NCBI GenBank assembly: GCA_021463515.1
Contig: JAJTYZ010000112.1
Location: 54,891 to 118,890, forward strand
DNA from: Chthoniobacterales bacterium
GTDB lineage: Bacteria > Verrucomicrobiota > Verrucomicrobiia > Chthoniobacterales > JACTMZ01
Length of the DNA: 64,000 nt
Reading direction: 5' to 3'
The notes under the pieces were generated by a model. The model was not told the DNA's origin. It did no database searches and was given only the letters and a program-made list of their open reading frames with translations. The position numbers and the translations under genes were made by a program. The stretch's first letter is position 1. The number at the start of each line of letters is the position of its first letter. Positions 37,287-44,885 of this stretch are shown here, piece after piece.

Positions 37287-38447
37287 ATGCCGCCTCTCCG
37301 CGCTATCTGTGGATTATTTTTCACTGCCTGTTTTCTTCTCGCAGTGTCGTCCTCTCTTGCCCAACCCCCCAAACCTCCGGTTGATGGACATGCAGAAGCG
37401 GCGGCACTCCTGCAGCAAGCTCGTGATTACGAAGCATCCGGCGACACAAAACGCGCCTCTTCCATTTACCGCGACATCGTCAAACGGTATAGCATTTCCT
37501 CCTCTGCTCCGGCGGCGCAATTTCGCGTTGCGGAATTGATCGAACAGTCCGGCAATAAAAACAAAGCCTTCGATGCTTACGCAAAGCTTATCGAAAATTA
37601 TCCGCAATCCCGTGAATTTGAACGTGCCGCAACAGCTCAATTGGCCATCGCCGATGACTTCATGCACCGCCGTCGCTACGAGCGTGCGGAGGAAATGTAC
37701 AAGAGCATTCTCGCCAGTGCGCCTTATGCGAAGTTTGCGCCCGCTGCCCAATTCAAACTCGGTCAAAGTCTCGAAAATCGTAAAGAATACGACAAGGCCG
37801 TTGCCGCCTATCAGATAATTGTGGACCGGTACAGCACCAGCGACTACGCCGATGACGCTCTTTACCAAATAGGCTTTGTGCAATTAAGCGAAGCGCGTTC
37901 GCGCTCCAAAGACCTCTCGGCAGCCATTGATGCCAAAAACACATTTGACGAATTCCTCATGGAATATCCCAACAGCGAAAAGGCGGCGCAAGCACGCGAG
38001 AATCTCGCGCTGATGAGCGGACGAGAAACAACCGACATCCTTTCAATCGCCAAATTTTACGATCGCAGCAACAACTACCGCGCTGCCGTTATTTACTATT
38101 CCGATCTCGTGCGACGTCAACCCGGCTCGGAAGACGCCAAGCTGGCTAGTGAGCGCATTGAGGAAATTCGTGCCATGGTAGGCGACGAAGAATTGCGCTC
38201 CAGTCCCGAACGCGAAGAAACCGGTGATCGTGTCGCCATGCGGCGACGTATGGCCAATCAAGTCGAAACATCGGCCCTCAGCAATTACGCAGGCCCTCCC
38301 ACGGCGGCTGTGGCTCCCAAGGAGGAACTTCCACCGCCTCGTCCGCAGCTCCGCACCTCCACGCGTGATGTTCGTCCCCTTGATGCGGGTTCCGGCCTCA
38401 TGCCTCCCACACTCCCATCCGTAGAACCCGAACTTCCCATCGAATGA
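37287..38447 (+). CDS. TPR-repeat envelope protein, BamD/YbgF-like
   Basis: A 386-residue exported protein. A signal peptide (about 1-25, 'LLAVSSSLAQ') is followed by at least five tetratricopeptide-type units with the spacing of outer-membrane lipoproteins such as BamD or CpoB/YbgF: 'AARDYEASGDTKRASSIYRDI'-like, 'AFDAYAKLIENYPQS', 'AEEMYKSILASAPYAKFAPA' and 'AVAAYQIIVDRYSTSDYADD'. No lipobox Cys is seen at the cleavage site, so it would be periplasmic rather than lipid-anchored. The last 90 residues are Pro-rich and disordered. The next gene, lptE, overlaps its stop by 4 bp; both serve the outer membrane. The start at 37287 is chosen because it begins the signal peptide. Confidence 0.8.
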   Translation: MPPLRAICGLFFTACFLLAVSSSLAQPPKPPVDGHAEAAALLQQARDYEASGDTKRASSIYRDIVKRYSISSSAPAAQFRVAELIEQSGNKNKAFDAYAKLIENYPQSREFERAATAQLAIADDFMHRRRYERAEEMYKSILASAPYAKFAPAAQFKLGQSLENRKEYDKAVAAYQIIVDRYSTSDYADDALYQIGFVQLSEARSRSKDLSAAIDAKNTFDEFLMEYPNSEKAAQARENLALMSGRETTDILSIAKFYDRSNNYRAAVIYYSDLVRRQPGSEDAKLASERIEEIRAMVGDEELRSSPEREETGDRVAMRRRMANQVETSALSNYAGPPTAAVAPKEELPPPRPQLRTSTRDVRPLDAGSGLMPPTLPSVEPELPIE

Positions 38448-38950
38448 CACGCATCCTAGTCATCCCCGCGCTGTGTGCCGCCTTGCTTCTCGGTGGTTGC
38501 TACACGCTGGGTGAAACAAAGCCGAGCATGATGAAGCAAATTGAAACGCTCTCCGTTCCGGTTTCAAAAAACACAACCCTCGAGCCCAATGTCGAGGCCA
38601 TGTTGGCCGATTCCATCATCAAACAAGTCCAAAGCGACGGAACTTACGCGGTGAATTCCAAGGACCGTGCAGATGCGATTGTTTATACCACGCTTAAAGA
38701 AATTGAGCGCAAGCCCAGTCGTTCCGTGCGAGGCAACATCATTGCCACCAGCGAATATCTCCTCGTTGTCACGATTGACTACCGTGTTGTCGAACAAGCT
38801 TCCGGGCGGGTACTGATGTCGGGAACGGTCCATGGGCAAACCAGCTTTTTCACAACGCCCGATCTTCAAACCGCCGAAGCACAGGCCATGCCGCTGGCAT
38901 TCAACGACGCTGCCGTTCGGCTTACCAGTCGGCTTAGCGAAGGATTTTAA
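38444..38950 (+). CDS. lptE: LptE-family LPS assembly lipoprotein
   Basis: A 168-residue lipoprotein. The signal ends in the lipobox 'LLLGGC' (Cys19), so the mature protein is anchored by lipid, and the body fits the LptE fold: 'TLSVPVSKNTTLEPNVEAML' (the first strand and turn), 'ADAIVYTTLKEIERKPSR' and the last helix. LptE plugs the LptD barrel that inserts lipopolysaccharide into the outer membrane. Sequence identity in this family is low, so the call rests on lipobox, pattern and the preceding envelope gene. It is translationally coupled to that gene (4-bp overlap); rsmI follows after 4 bp. Confidence 0.85.
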   Translation: MTRILVIPALCAALLLGGCYTLGETKPSMMKQIETLSVPVSKNTTLEPNVEAMLADSIIKQVQSDGTYAVNSKDRADAIVYTTLKEIERKPSRSVRGNIIATSEYLLVVTIDYRVVEQASGRVLMSGTVHGQTSFFTTPDLQTAEAQAMPLAFNDAAVRLTSRLSEGF

Positions 38951-38954
38951 TCTC

Positions 38955-39704
38955 TTGCTTACTCTCGTTCCCACACCCATCGGGAATCTTGAGGATATCA
39001 CCCTGCGGGCCTTACGTACCTTACGTGAAGCGGATGCCGTGGCGGTGGAGGACACGCGTCACGCCGGCATTCTGCTCAAGCATCACGGCATCCATCGTCC
39101 CTTACTTAGTCTTCATGAACATAACGAAGCGGCGCGTGCCGAGGAAATTATCGCTCGCTTAGCCGCAGGAGAAAACATTGCTTTGCTAACCGATGCGGGA
39201 ATGCCCGGCATTTCCGATCCGGGCTACCGCACCGTACACCTCTGCATTGAGCGCGGACTTGCCCTTACGGTGCTTCCCGGTCCCTCCGCCCTACTTCCGG
39301 CTTTGGTGGGGTCAGGATTGCCTTTGCATGAATTTTATTTTGGAGGATTTCTTCCCGTAAAATCCGGGCGTCGCTACACCGCGCTTAAAGCTGCTCTTGC
39401 TCGCCACGAAACAAGTCTCTTTTTTGAATCCCCGCATCGCATCGCCAAATCCCTCGCTATCCTCGCCGAATTAGCTCCCGATCGCTCTGTTTGTGTCGCA
39501 CGCGAGTTGAGCAAAAAGTTTGAGGAATATTGGCGCGGCACGGCTAAAGAATTAAGTACGCGAGCCCAAGAAAAGTCGCCGCGTGGAGAAATCTGCCTTT
39601 TAATTGCGGGAACAGATGGCGCGATTCAGCCGGTAAAGCGGATTTTTTTTCCAAGTGAATTCAAAGGAATACGGCCACGTCGAAACGACGTTGGGCGAGC
39701 GTAA
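38955..39704 (+). CDS. rsmI: 16S rRNA (cytidine(1402)-2'-O)-methyltransferase
   Basis: A 249-residue tetrapyrrole-methylase-fold enzyme methylating the ribose of C1402 in 16S rRNA. It has 'LVPTPIGNLEDITLRAL' at the N-terminus, 'AVEDTRHAGILLKHHGI', 'LTDAGMPGISDPGYR' and 'VLPGPSALLPALVGSGLP', all standard. The start is TTG at 38955, with AAGGA about 10 bp upstream; a longer reading from 38832 lies within lptE and is not conserved. Its 3' end overlaps the 3' end of menE on the other strand by 79 bp. Confidence 0.93.
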   Translation: MLTLVPTPIGNLEDITLRALRTLREADAVAVEDTRHAGILLKHHGIHRPLLSLHEHNEAARAEEIIARLAAGENIALLTDAGMPGISDPGYRTVHLCIERGLALTVLPGPSALLPALVGSGLPLHEFYFGGFLPVKSGRRYTALKAALARHETSLFFESPHRIAKSLAILAELAPDRSVCVARELSKKFEEYWRGTAKELSTRAQEKSPRGEICLLIAGTDGAIQPVKRIFFPSEFKGIRPRRNDVGRA

Positions 39705-40714
39705 GGAGGAAAAACGGAAAACGCTTCTTGCGCCTCGTGGAGAGCCTCAAGATGTTCTGCAACGACGTGCAGCGTTGCCCCATTACGGGCATCGCATTTT
39801 ACATCCACCCGCACGAGGCCGGTGGGCACCTGTGCTTGCAAAGCACGCTCCAAAGCGCCCACATCCACAAGTTCCCCACGAACCTTCACCAAATCATCCG
39901 TCCGCCCCATCATCCTCAACATTCCTCCCTGCAACTCACACCGATCCTGAGTTTGTAACCAACCGTCCACCTTCGGGTTTTCCCAGCGCACGGCATCTTC
40001 ACCCTCAAAGAGCATCCATCCCGTAAGCAAGGATGGCCCACGCAATGACATGATTTTAGCCGCATCAAGACGTACTTCGATATGCGGGAGAAGCGGCAGC
40101 CAAGGGGAAGTGTCCCCGTTAATCCGAGCAGTTGCCACCTGCGAAGCCGCCTCGGTAAGTCCATAGCTTGGCAACAAAGGCCAGCCAAGTTTTGCGGCCT
40201 GCGCCTGCAATGATTTCTCCAGAGCTCCCCCACCCACCACCACGGCCCGCAAAGAAGGCGGTGCAAGAAAAGAACCTCGCACAAGATCATGCACCTGAGT
40301 TGGAACAAGCGATGTGAGCGTGGCTTTATGGTTTGTCACCAACCGTACAAACTCTGCTGCATCCCAGAAACTTTGAGCCTCCCACCGCGCTCCGACAACA
40401 GCCGCTCGAACCACAATTCCAAGTCCTCCCACATGAAAAAGCGGCAAAGGATTGAGCCAAACATCCTCCGCTGTCGCCTCAAGATGCCCATTCACCGCCG
40501 CTGCCGAAGCCTCAAGAGCAGATTTTGAGAGAGCGATAATTTTTATACTTCCGCCCGTCCCCGAGGATGCGAGCCAAACATGGCCCGCAAGTTCCGGAAA
40601 CGCCGTCGCCAAAATGCGCTCCCGCCACGTAGATGCCATGCGCGGATTCAATCGCAGGCCGCCCCTTTCCCACAGCGCATCCTCACGACAAAAAAGTTCC
40701 TTTCCTTTGGGCAT
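39626..40714 (-). CDS. menE: o-Succinylbenzoate-CoA ligase-like AMP-binding enzyme
   Basis: A 362-residue adenylate-forming ligase, short like MenE. Seen are 'VWLASSGTGGSIKIIALS' (phosphate-binding loop), 'NPLPLFHVGGLGIVVRA', 'SYGLTEAASQVAT' (aromatic-Gly-Leu-Thr-Glu motif), the hinge 'QTQDRCELQGGMLRMMGRTDDL' and 'VKVRGELVD', ending with 'IPLNSLGKKIRF', which carries the catalytic Lys. MenE activates o-succinylbenzoate in menaquinone synthesis. No other men genes are near, so the substrate is inferred from length and motif type. The tail overlaps rsmI by 79 bp. Confidence 0.8.
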   Translation of the reverse strand: MPKGKELFCREDALWERGGLRLNPRMASTWRERILATAFPELAGHVWLASSGTGGSIKIIALSKSALEASAAAVNGHLEATAEDVWLNPLPLFHVGGLGIVVRAAVVGARWEAQSFWDAAEFVRLVTNHKATLTSLVPTQVHDLVRGSFLAPPSLRAVVVGGGALEKSLQAQAAKLGWPLLPSYGLTEAASQVATARINGDTSPWLPLLPHIEVRLDAAKIMSLRGPSLLTGWMLFEGEDAVRWENPKVDGWLQTQDRCELQGGMLRMMGRTDDLVKVRGELVDVGALERALQAQVPTGLVRVDVKCDARNGATLHVVAEHLEALHEAQEAFSVFPPYARPTSFRRGRIPLNSLGKKIRFTG

Positions 40715-40864
40715 AATTCAAAATTAACACACCGTCTCAGGCAAGCACGCCAACTCTAATTTTTCCCTTCGAAAGTATGAATCCCGTTCTTTTATTGACT
40801 CCTTCGTGTCCATTCCATCGTGGGAGATTACGGGGCGACCCTGAAGCTAGATTGTGGTTGGAGC

Positions 40865-40893
40865 TTGACAAGTAAGGAGTACCTCCTTTGGAT
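40865..40893 (+). promoter_or_regulatory. Probable promoter with spacer palindrome before the 40969 LacI gene
   Basis: TTGACA (40865-40870) is followed after 17 bp by TTGGAT (40888-40893), a -35/-10 pair with a weak -10. The spacer holds the inverted repeat AAGGAG-TAC-CTCCTT (40874-40888), a plausible operator for self-control. The gene's start is 75 bp downstream. Confidence 0.5.
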
Positions 40894-40968
40894 TAAAACT
40901 CGCGTGCCAGTCAATTAACCACGGCAAATGGCCATGGCACCCATGCGAAGCCGGACTGATTTTCTACC

Positions 40969-42018
40969 ATGCCCCAACGGATTTCCATGCGCGATATTGC
41001 GGCCAAGGCCAAGGTGAGCGTTATGACAGTATCGCTTGCGCTGCGTGAGTCTCCGCGGGTTTCTTCGAGCACTCGCCAGCGTATTTTGACACTTGCCACG
41101 AAAATGGGTTACCAACCCGATCCGGCGCTGCAGGCACTTGTGGCTTACCGGCATCGTCGAGCAGGCTCCTCCTTTCTTGGCACAATCGCCTATCTCAATA
41201 ATTTTGAGATGCCATCTATCGTTCAAACCATCCCACTGCATCGCAATCTTTTTTGCGGTGCTCATCAGCGAGGCAAGGAACTCGGCTTCAAAGTCGAAGA
41301 GTTTTGGCTCAAAGAACCGGGTCTCAATCCAGAACGCATTTCCAACATTCTTTCGGCACGCGGGATTCAGGGGTTGCTTATCGGGCCGCAGCCGACGGCA
41401 CATACAACTATGAATTTAGATTGGAAGCACTTTGCGAGCGTACAGCTTGGCTTTTCTCTTCGATCGCCGCGCTTTCACACCGTGATTACCGATCAATTTC
41501 AGGCCAGCGCACGAATCATGCACGAGCTTTGCACACTCGGTTACCGGCGTATCGGCTTAGTAATCCAAGGAGAGCAGGACATGCGTTCTGAGAATCGTTA
41601 CAGCGGAGCTTACCTCGCACTCCAACGCCGACTTCCCAAGGCTTTGCCTCGCATTCCCATTCTCGCTGCTAAGGACATTGATGAAGCGACATTCTGCGCA
41701 TGGTTTGCCCGACACAAGCCCGATGCACTTATGGGTTCCACGACGGCACCGATTGCATTTCTGAATAAAATGAAAATGCGCATTCCCAAAGACATTGGCT
41801 ATGCACTGTCCTACGCCTACTTGCAAAATGGCCTGCAGTTTGCCCATTCGGAGGGGCGTCAGGAGGTCGCTGGAGCTTTGGCCGTTGAATACTTGAGCGG
41901 CATGCTTCTGCGCAATGAACTTGGCGTACCTGTCATGCCTGTGTCTCTCCTGGTCTCGCCGGGTTGGGAAATGGGAGAAACCGTTCGTCAAGTAGGGCCA
42001 CCGGTTGCGTTCGTTTAG
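40969..42018 (+). CDS. LacI family transcriptional regulator
   Basis: A 349-residue regulator with an N-terminal helix-turn-helix ('SMRDIAAKAKVSVMTVSLAL', residues 6-25), the usual hinge ('SSSTRQRILTLATKMGYQPD') and a degenerate sugar-binding effector domain ('RFHTVITDQFQASARIMHEL', 'LGYRRIGLVIQGEQDM'). It belongs to the variant common in Verrucomicrobiota with 'AYRHRRAGSSFLGTIAYLNN' after the hinge. It is not next to any sugar gene here, so its target is unknown; the palindrome upstream suggests self-regulation. The neighbouring regulator at 42560 is of another type, with a transposase relic between. Confidence 0.9.
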   Translation: MPQRISMRDIAAKAKVSVMTVSLALRESPRVSSSTRQRILTLATKMGYQPDPALQALVAYRHRRAGSSFLGTIAYLNNFEMPSIVQTIPLHRNLFCGAHQRGKELGFKVEEFWLKEPGLNPERISNILSARGIQGLLIGPQPTAHTTMNLDWKHFASVQLGFSLRSPRFHTVITDQFQASARIMHELCTLGYRRIGLVIQGEQDMRSENRYSGAYLALQRRLPKALPRIPILAAKDIDEATFCAWFARHKPDALMGSTTAPIAFLNKMKMRIPKDIGYALSYAYLQNGLQFAHSEGRQEVAGALAVEYLSGMLLRNELGVPVMPVSLLVSPGWEMGETVRQVGPPVAFV

Positions 42019-42175
42019 TAGGTGGGAGGATGCGAGCAACTTCGAGGGAGTGATTTCTGTGCGAAGCTATTTGCCCGCAGGCTCAGACATCCTGACCTCA
42101 TGCAGGAAAAAGGGACACCTCGAGAAAACTAATAAGCCGGATTCAAAGGCTGGGAATATTGGGAGATAAGGAGAC

Positions 42176-42436
42176 ATGCCGCAGATTCAACTTCCGATAT
42201 TTCCAAGCAACAGCACGTTGATAACCCCTGAACTTGCCTTCGAAGAACATGAAGAGAGGGTGTGGTATTTTCGCGGTCATCAACCAGTTTTTAGTCATTT
42301 GGTGGAGAGCTTAAATTCCTTTCGGCATTTTACAGGCGAGAGGACACATCTCCTCCTACTCTTCGTGCCTTCGTGTCTTCGTGAGAGAAAGACGAGTTGG
42401 AAAACTCGTTCTACCTCTCCACACCCCAGCACGTAA
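42176..42436 (+). pseudogene. N-terminal remnant of a transposase-like gene
   Basis: A good ribosome site (AAGGAG, 42167-42172) precedes an ATG giving 'MPQIQLPIFPSNSTLITPEL', then 'AFEEHEERVWYFRGHQPVFS', then a Phe-rich stretch. This beginning matches what I remember of the first 60 residues of a transposase or helix-turn-helix protein family that is abundant in Verrucomicrobiota genomes. After about residue 58 the frame becomes low-complexity sequence and no DDE or helix-turn-helix part follows. I therefore read it as the broken end of an insertion element. The family link is from memory and not provable from this window. Confidence 0.5.
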
Positions 42437-42517
42437 CTTTCGACTTTTGACTTTCGACTTTCACCCATCACCTCTCGTCCTTTTATCATCATCTTTCTTC
42501 GACTTTCCTCCAACTTT
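42435..42517. repeat. Low-complexity pyrimidine-rich stretch with repeated GACTTT
   Basis: Directly after the transposase relic the sequence contains ACTTTCGACTTTTGACTTTC-type repeats (42435-42462) and further CTTTC runs to 42517. Upstream, 42360-42385 has the similar phrase CTTCGTGCCTTCGTGTCTTC. It is non-coding, and may be debris of the same insertion or a species-specific intergenic repeat. The whole gap between the regulators (42019-42559) holds nothing else I can name. Confidence 0.6.
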
Positions 42518-42559
42518 CCACTATAAATTTCCTATGATCTATCACCAACTCACAACTGG

Positions 42560-43714
42560 ATGCAAAAAGCTATGGCTCGTCTAACCGCTGCCAAACGCCC
42601 TGCGGAGACGGTACGGGCTTACTTGGAATCGGAGTTTTTAAGCGGTGGTGCCACGGAACCGATCCGACTGCCGACCATTAAAGAGTTTTCCAAACATCTT
42701 GAAATCAGTGCGTCCACCGTGCGCACGGTGTTTAAGGAATTGTCGGACGAAGGGCGACTTACGATGGTGGCGGGGCGCGGGACGTTTTTGGTGCCAGGAA
42801 AATCAACGGTAAAAACAGCACGGCACAATTGCCTCGGCATCAATATGCCTAAAACCATCATCGAAGGCTGGGGTGGAACGATTTTTCTAGGGGCAGCAGC
42901 AAAGGCACTTAAAGAAAACATGACACTCACCGCTTTAGGGCATGTACGAAATTTGGAGACCACATCCGAAGAAACGCTTGCTGCATTGGATCAGGTGGAC
43001 GCGATGATTGCTTTTCCGGATGGTGGTCACTCACACGAAGTGGACCGCCTATGCGCCCAAAAAAACATTCCCGTAATTCATATAAATCCCTCGGGGTTTC
43101 AAGCCACGGCGAATTTCGTCTCCAACGACTATTTTGCCTTCTGCTACCAACTGGCACTGGCATGGTGTGAAACGGGGCGCAAACATATCGCACTGCTCAA
43201 CGCATCATCCGTCAACGACTCGGTCTCCGCAGCGCAAACTTATGCGGCATTTTCCTTGGCCGTCGCCTCGTATTCGGAAGTTCACCTGAATCTGCTTGGC
43301 AATGTCTCCGCCGAAACCACGCAGAAGACAGGCTACGACTTATTAAAGAAATTTTTGACCACCCCCGAAGGCAGCCGCGTAGACGCTGTCTATGGATTTG
43401 GAGACTATCTCGCCGAAGGTGCGGCGCAGGCTCTATTGGACGCCGGGCGTTCCATTCCCAGCGAGGTCAGTGTCGTCGGCGGCACGGGATTAAAACCTAT
43501 CCGCCTTTCCTGCGGAAATCTGGTTACCATGAAACAGCCGATGCAGGAAATCGGCAAAGTGGCGGCAACCATGGCAATTACCCGCATTCGGCAAAAAGGC
43601 ATGGCTGTCCCTGGCCGCTACATTATGCCGACATTAAGCGAAGGAACGACTATCCTTACGGAAGAACGCGAAGCTTTTCAACGTTTGCTCACGCAGGAAA
43701 AGGAATTGATCTAA
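42560..43714 (+). CDS. GntR-type helix-turn-helix regulator with LacI-type sugar-binding domain
   Basis: A 384-residue regulator. Residues about 12-78 are a GntR winged helix ('RLPTIKEFSKHLEISASTVR', 'VFKELSDEGRLTMVAGRGTF'), and the remainder is a LacI/GalR-like effector domain ('DAMIAFPDGGHSHEVDRL', 'IPSEVSVVGGTGLKPIRL'). This combination (AraR-like) controls sugar genes in Gram-positive bacteria and is frequent in Verrucomicrobiota. Two in-frame ATG lie at 42560 and 42572; neither has a clear ribosome site. Its TAA overlaps the stop of the pseudouridine synthase on the other strand (4 bp shared). Target unknown; no sugar gene adjoins it. Confidence 0.87.
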   Translation: MQKAMARLTAAKRPAETVRAYLESEFLSGGATEPIRLPTIKEFSKHLEISASTVRTVFKELSDEGRLTMVAGRGTFLVPGKSTVKTARHNCLGINMPKTIIEGWGGTIFLGAAAKALKENMTLTALGHVRNLETTSEETLAALDQVDAMIAFPDGGHSHEVDRLCAQKNIPVIHINPSGFQATANFVSNDYFAFCYQLALAWCETGRKHIALLNASSVNDSVSAAQTYAAFSLAVASYSEVHLNLLGNVSAETTQKTGYDLLKKFLTTPEGSRVDAVYGFGDYLAEGAAQALLDAGRSIPSEVSVVGGTGLKPIRLSCGNLVTMKQPMQEIGKVAATMAITRIRQKGMAVPGRYIMPTLSEGTTILTEEREAFQRLLTQEKELI

Positions 43715-44340
43715 TCTCTACGTCGTGCCGGGCGCAACGGCTTTCTCCGGCGATTGCCACGTAAGGATTCCACTTCACGCGCCGTCAGCACGCGCCATGC
43801 ACCTCGTGGAAGACGTCCGAGGCGCAAGGTGCCGAGCCGCAGACGCGTGAGGCGCTTTACTTTGTACCCGAGTGCCGCAAACATACGGCGGATTTGCCGA
43901 TTGATTCCCTGGGTGAGAACGACACGCAGTTTGTTGGGAGCTTCAACATGTACGTGTACCGCTTTAGCACGCCCCTCTTCCAAATAAATTCCCTTTAATA
44001 ATTTTGCGGTGTGCGCGTGATCAAACGGGCGGTCAATGATCACCTCGTATTCTTTTTCCACATGCCACGAAGGATGCGTGAGTTCCTGCGTTAGATTACC
44101 ATCATTCGTCAGCAACAAAAGCCCTTCACTTTCCGCATCCAACCTTCCCACGTGGGCAAGCGTCGCCACTTCCTGCGGAAGAAAATCATAAATCGTCGGC
44201 TTTCCGCCTTGCGATGCCCGAGAGCTCAGACATCCCGCCGGTTTGTGAAAAATAATTAATCGTGCTGCTGCGGGCCGCACTTCACGCCCACGTACACGTA
44301 CAGAATCGTTCGGCTGAACAACTGTTGCCAAGTCTTCCAC
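43711..44340 (-). CDS. RsuA/RluB-family pseudouridine synthase (catalytic part)
   Basis: From the GTG at 44340 the frame gives 209 residues with an intact catalytic domain: 'LIIFHKPAGCLSS', 'LAHVGRLDAESEGLLLLTND' with the catalytic Asp (GRLDxxSEGLL), 'HPSWHVEKEYEVII' and 'LTQGINRQIRRMFAALGYKV'. The enzyme isomerises a uridine in 23S or 16S rRNA; which site cannot be told. Family members start with an S4 RNA-binding domain; here that domain is encoded upstream but cut off by a TAG (next entry). The last 15 residues are Arg/Lys-rich. The stop overlaps the convergent regulator's stop. If only the shortened form is made, it would have weak RNA binding. Confidence 0.85.
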   Translation of the reverse strand: MEDLATVVQPNDSVRVRGREVRPAAARLIIFHKPAGCLSSRASQGGKPTIYDFLPQEVATLAHVGRLDAESEGLLLLTNDGNLTQELTHPSWHVEKEYEVIIDRPFDHAHTAKLLKGIYLEEGRAKAVHVHVEAPNKLRVVLTQGINRQIRRMFAALGYKVKRLTRLRLGTLRLGRLPRGAWRVLTAREVESLRGNRRRKPLRPARRRD

Positions 44341-44439
44341 CGAGCGTCCATTGAGGCGTACATCGCCGTTCAGAATGATTTGCTCGCAGGCGCGACGCGA
44401 CCCTAAGCCACACAGTGCCTAATAGCGGTTGAGTCGCAT
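44341..44439 (-). other. Upstream part of the pseudouridine synthase: S4 domain interrupted by TAG
   Basis: From the ATG at 44439 the same frame reads M-R-L-N-R-Y, TAG (44419-44421), A-L-C-G-L-G-S-R-R-A-C-E-Q-I-I-L, then N-G-D-V-R-L-N-G-R-S and straight into the catalytic part. That is a complete S4 beginning, with Leu expected at codon 7 (TTG to TAG is one base). No other start codon of the ATG, GTG or TTG kind lies between the TAG and 44340. Confidence 0.8.
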
Positions 44440-44450
44440 AGGTTTGATAA

Positions 44451-44478
44451 TAACAAAACAGGCGGCTGTTGCCGCCTG
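44451..44478 (-). terminator. Rho-independent terminator of the small basic protein gene
   Basis: Read leftward: CAGGCGGC, loop AACA, GCCGCCTG, then TTTTGTTA. The 8-bp stem is perfect and GC-rich and is followed by a T-rich run, 33 bp after the stop of the small basic protein gene. It ends 12 bp before the ATG of the interrupted pseudouridine synthase, which may therefore rely on read-through or a promoter inside this region. Confidence 0.85.
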
Positions 44479-44510
44479 CTAAAAAGTTCCGCTCTAAGCG
44501 GAAGTAAATC

Positions 44511-44666
44511 TCATTCGTCAGGCTTAGTTTTCGGAAGCCCAATCACACGTTGACCGTCCTTAAACTGCCCGCGCCTTTTTAAAACCTCGACCCGCTCGAA
44601 ACGCTTAAGAACATTGCGCTTCGCCTTGATCGCCCCTTGACCTTTGAGACTGCTATGCTGACTCAT
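44511..44666 (-). CDS. Small basic protein of the Verrucomicrobia/Chlamydiae family
   Basis: A 51-residue, very basic protein: 'MSQHSSLKGQGAIKAKRNVL' at the start, then 'KRFERVEVLKRRGQFKDG', then 'QRVIGLPKTKPDE'. This matches the family known as small basic protein (TIGR04137), found in Verrucomicrobia and Chlamydiae and thought to be bound to the ribosome or rRNA. The gene is complete, with its own terminator 33 bp downstream. It is a strong taxonomic marker for this window. Function is not known in detail. Confidence 0.93.
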   Translation of the reverse strand: MSQHSSLKGQGAIKAKRNVLKRFERVEVLKRRGQFKDGQRVIGLPKTKPDE

Positions 44667-44732
44667 AAACTGAGTACCTTACCGGCAATTGCAGCGTCTG
44701 CCAATCAAAAGTAGTAACCTGCGACTTAAAAT

Positions 44733-44861
44733 GACAGGACAGACACGACAGATGGGACTACTTCCCTCTCACCAACCTAGACCTGCATCTTGCCAAAATA
44801 TACAAAGATGCCACGAAGCGAGTTGTACTAAATCTGCCCTATCCGTCGTGTCAGTCCTGTC
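44733..44861. repeat. 21-bp inverted repeat pair
   Basis: The arm GACAGGACAGACACGACAGAT (44733-44753) is matched by the reverse complement of 44841-44861 with 2 mismatches; 87 bp lie between. No gene fits inside. It lies in the gap between the small basic protein gene and the ATP-grasp-like gene. It could form a long hairpin in RNA or be the ends of a tiny mobile element. Confidence 0.7.
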
Positions 44862-44885
44862 CGTCCCCTCCGCGACAAAACGCGC

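Noticed and set aside
38832-38954. N-terminal extension of RsmI
   Set aside because: It lies in lptE in another frame; the conserved RsmI start is at the TTG 38955.
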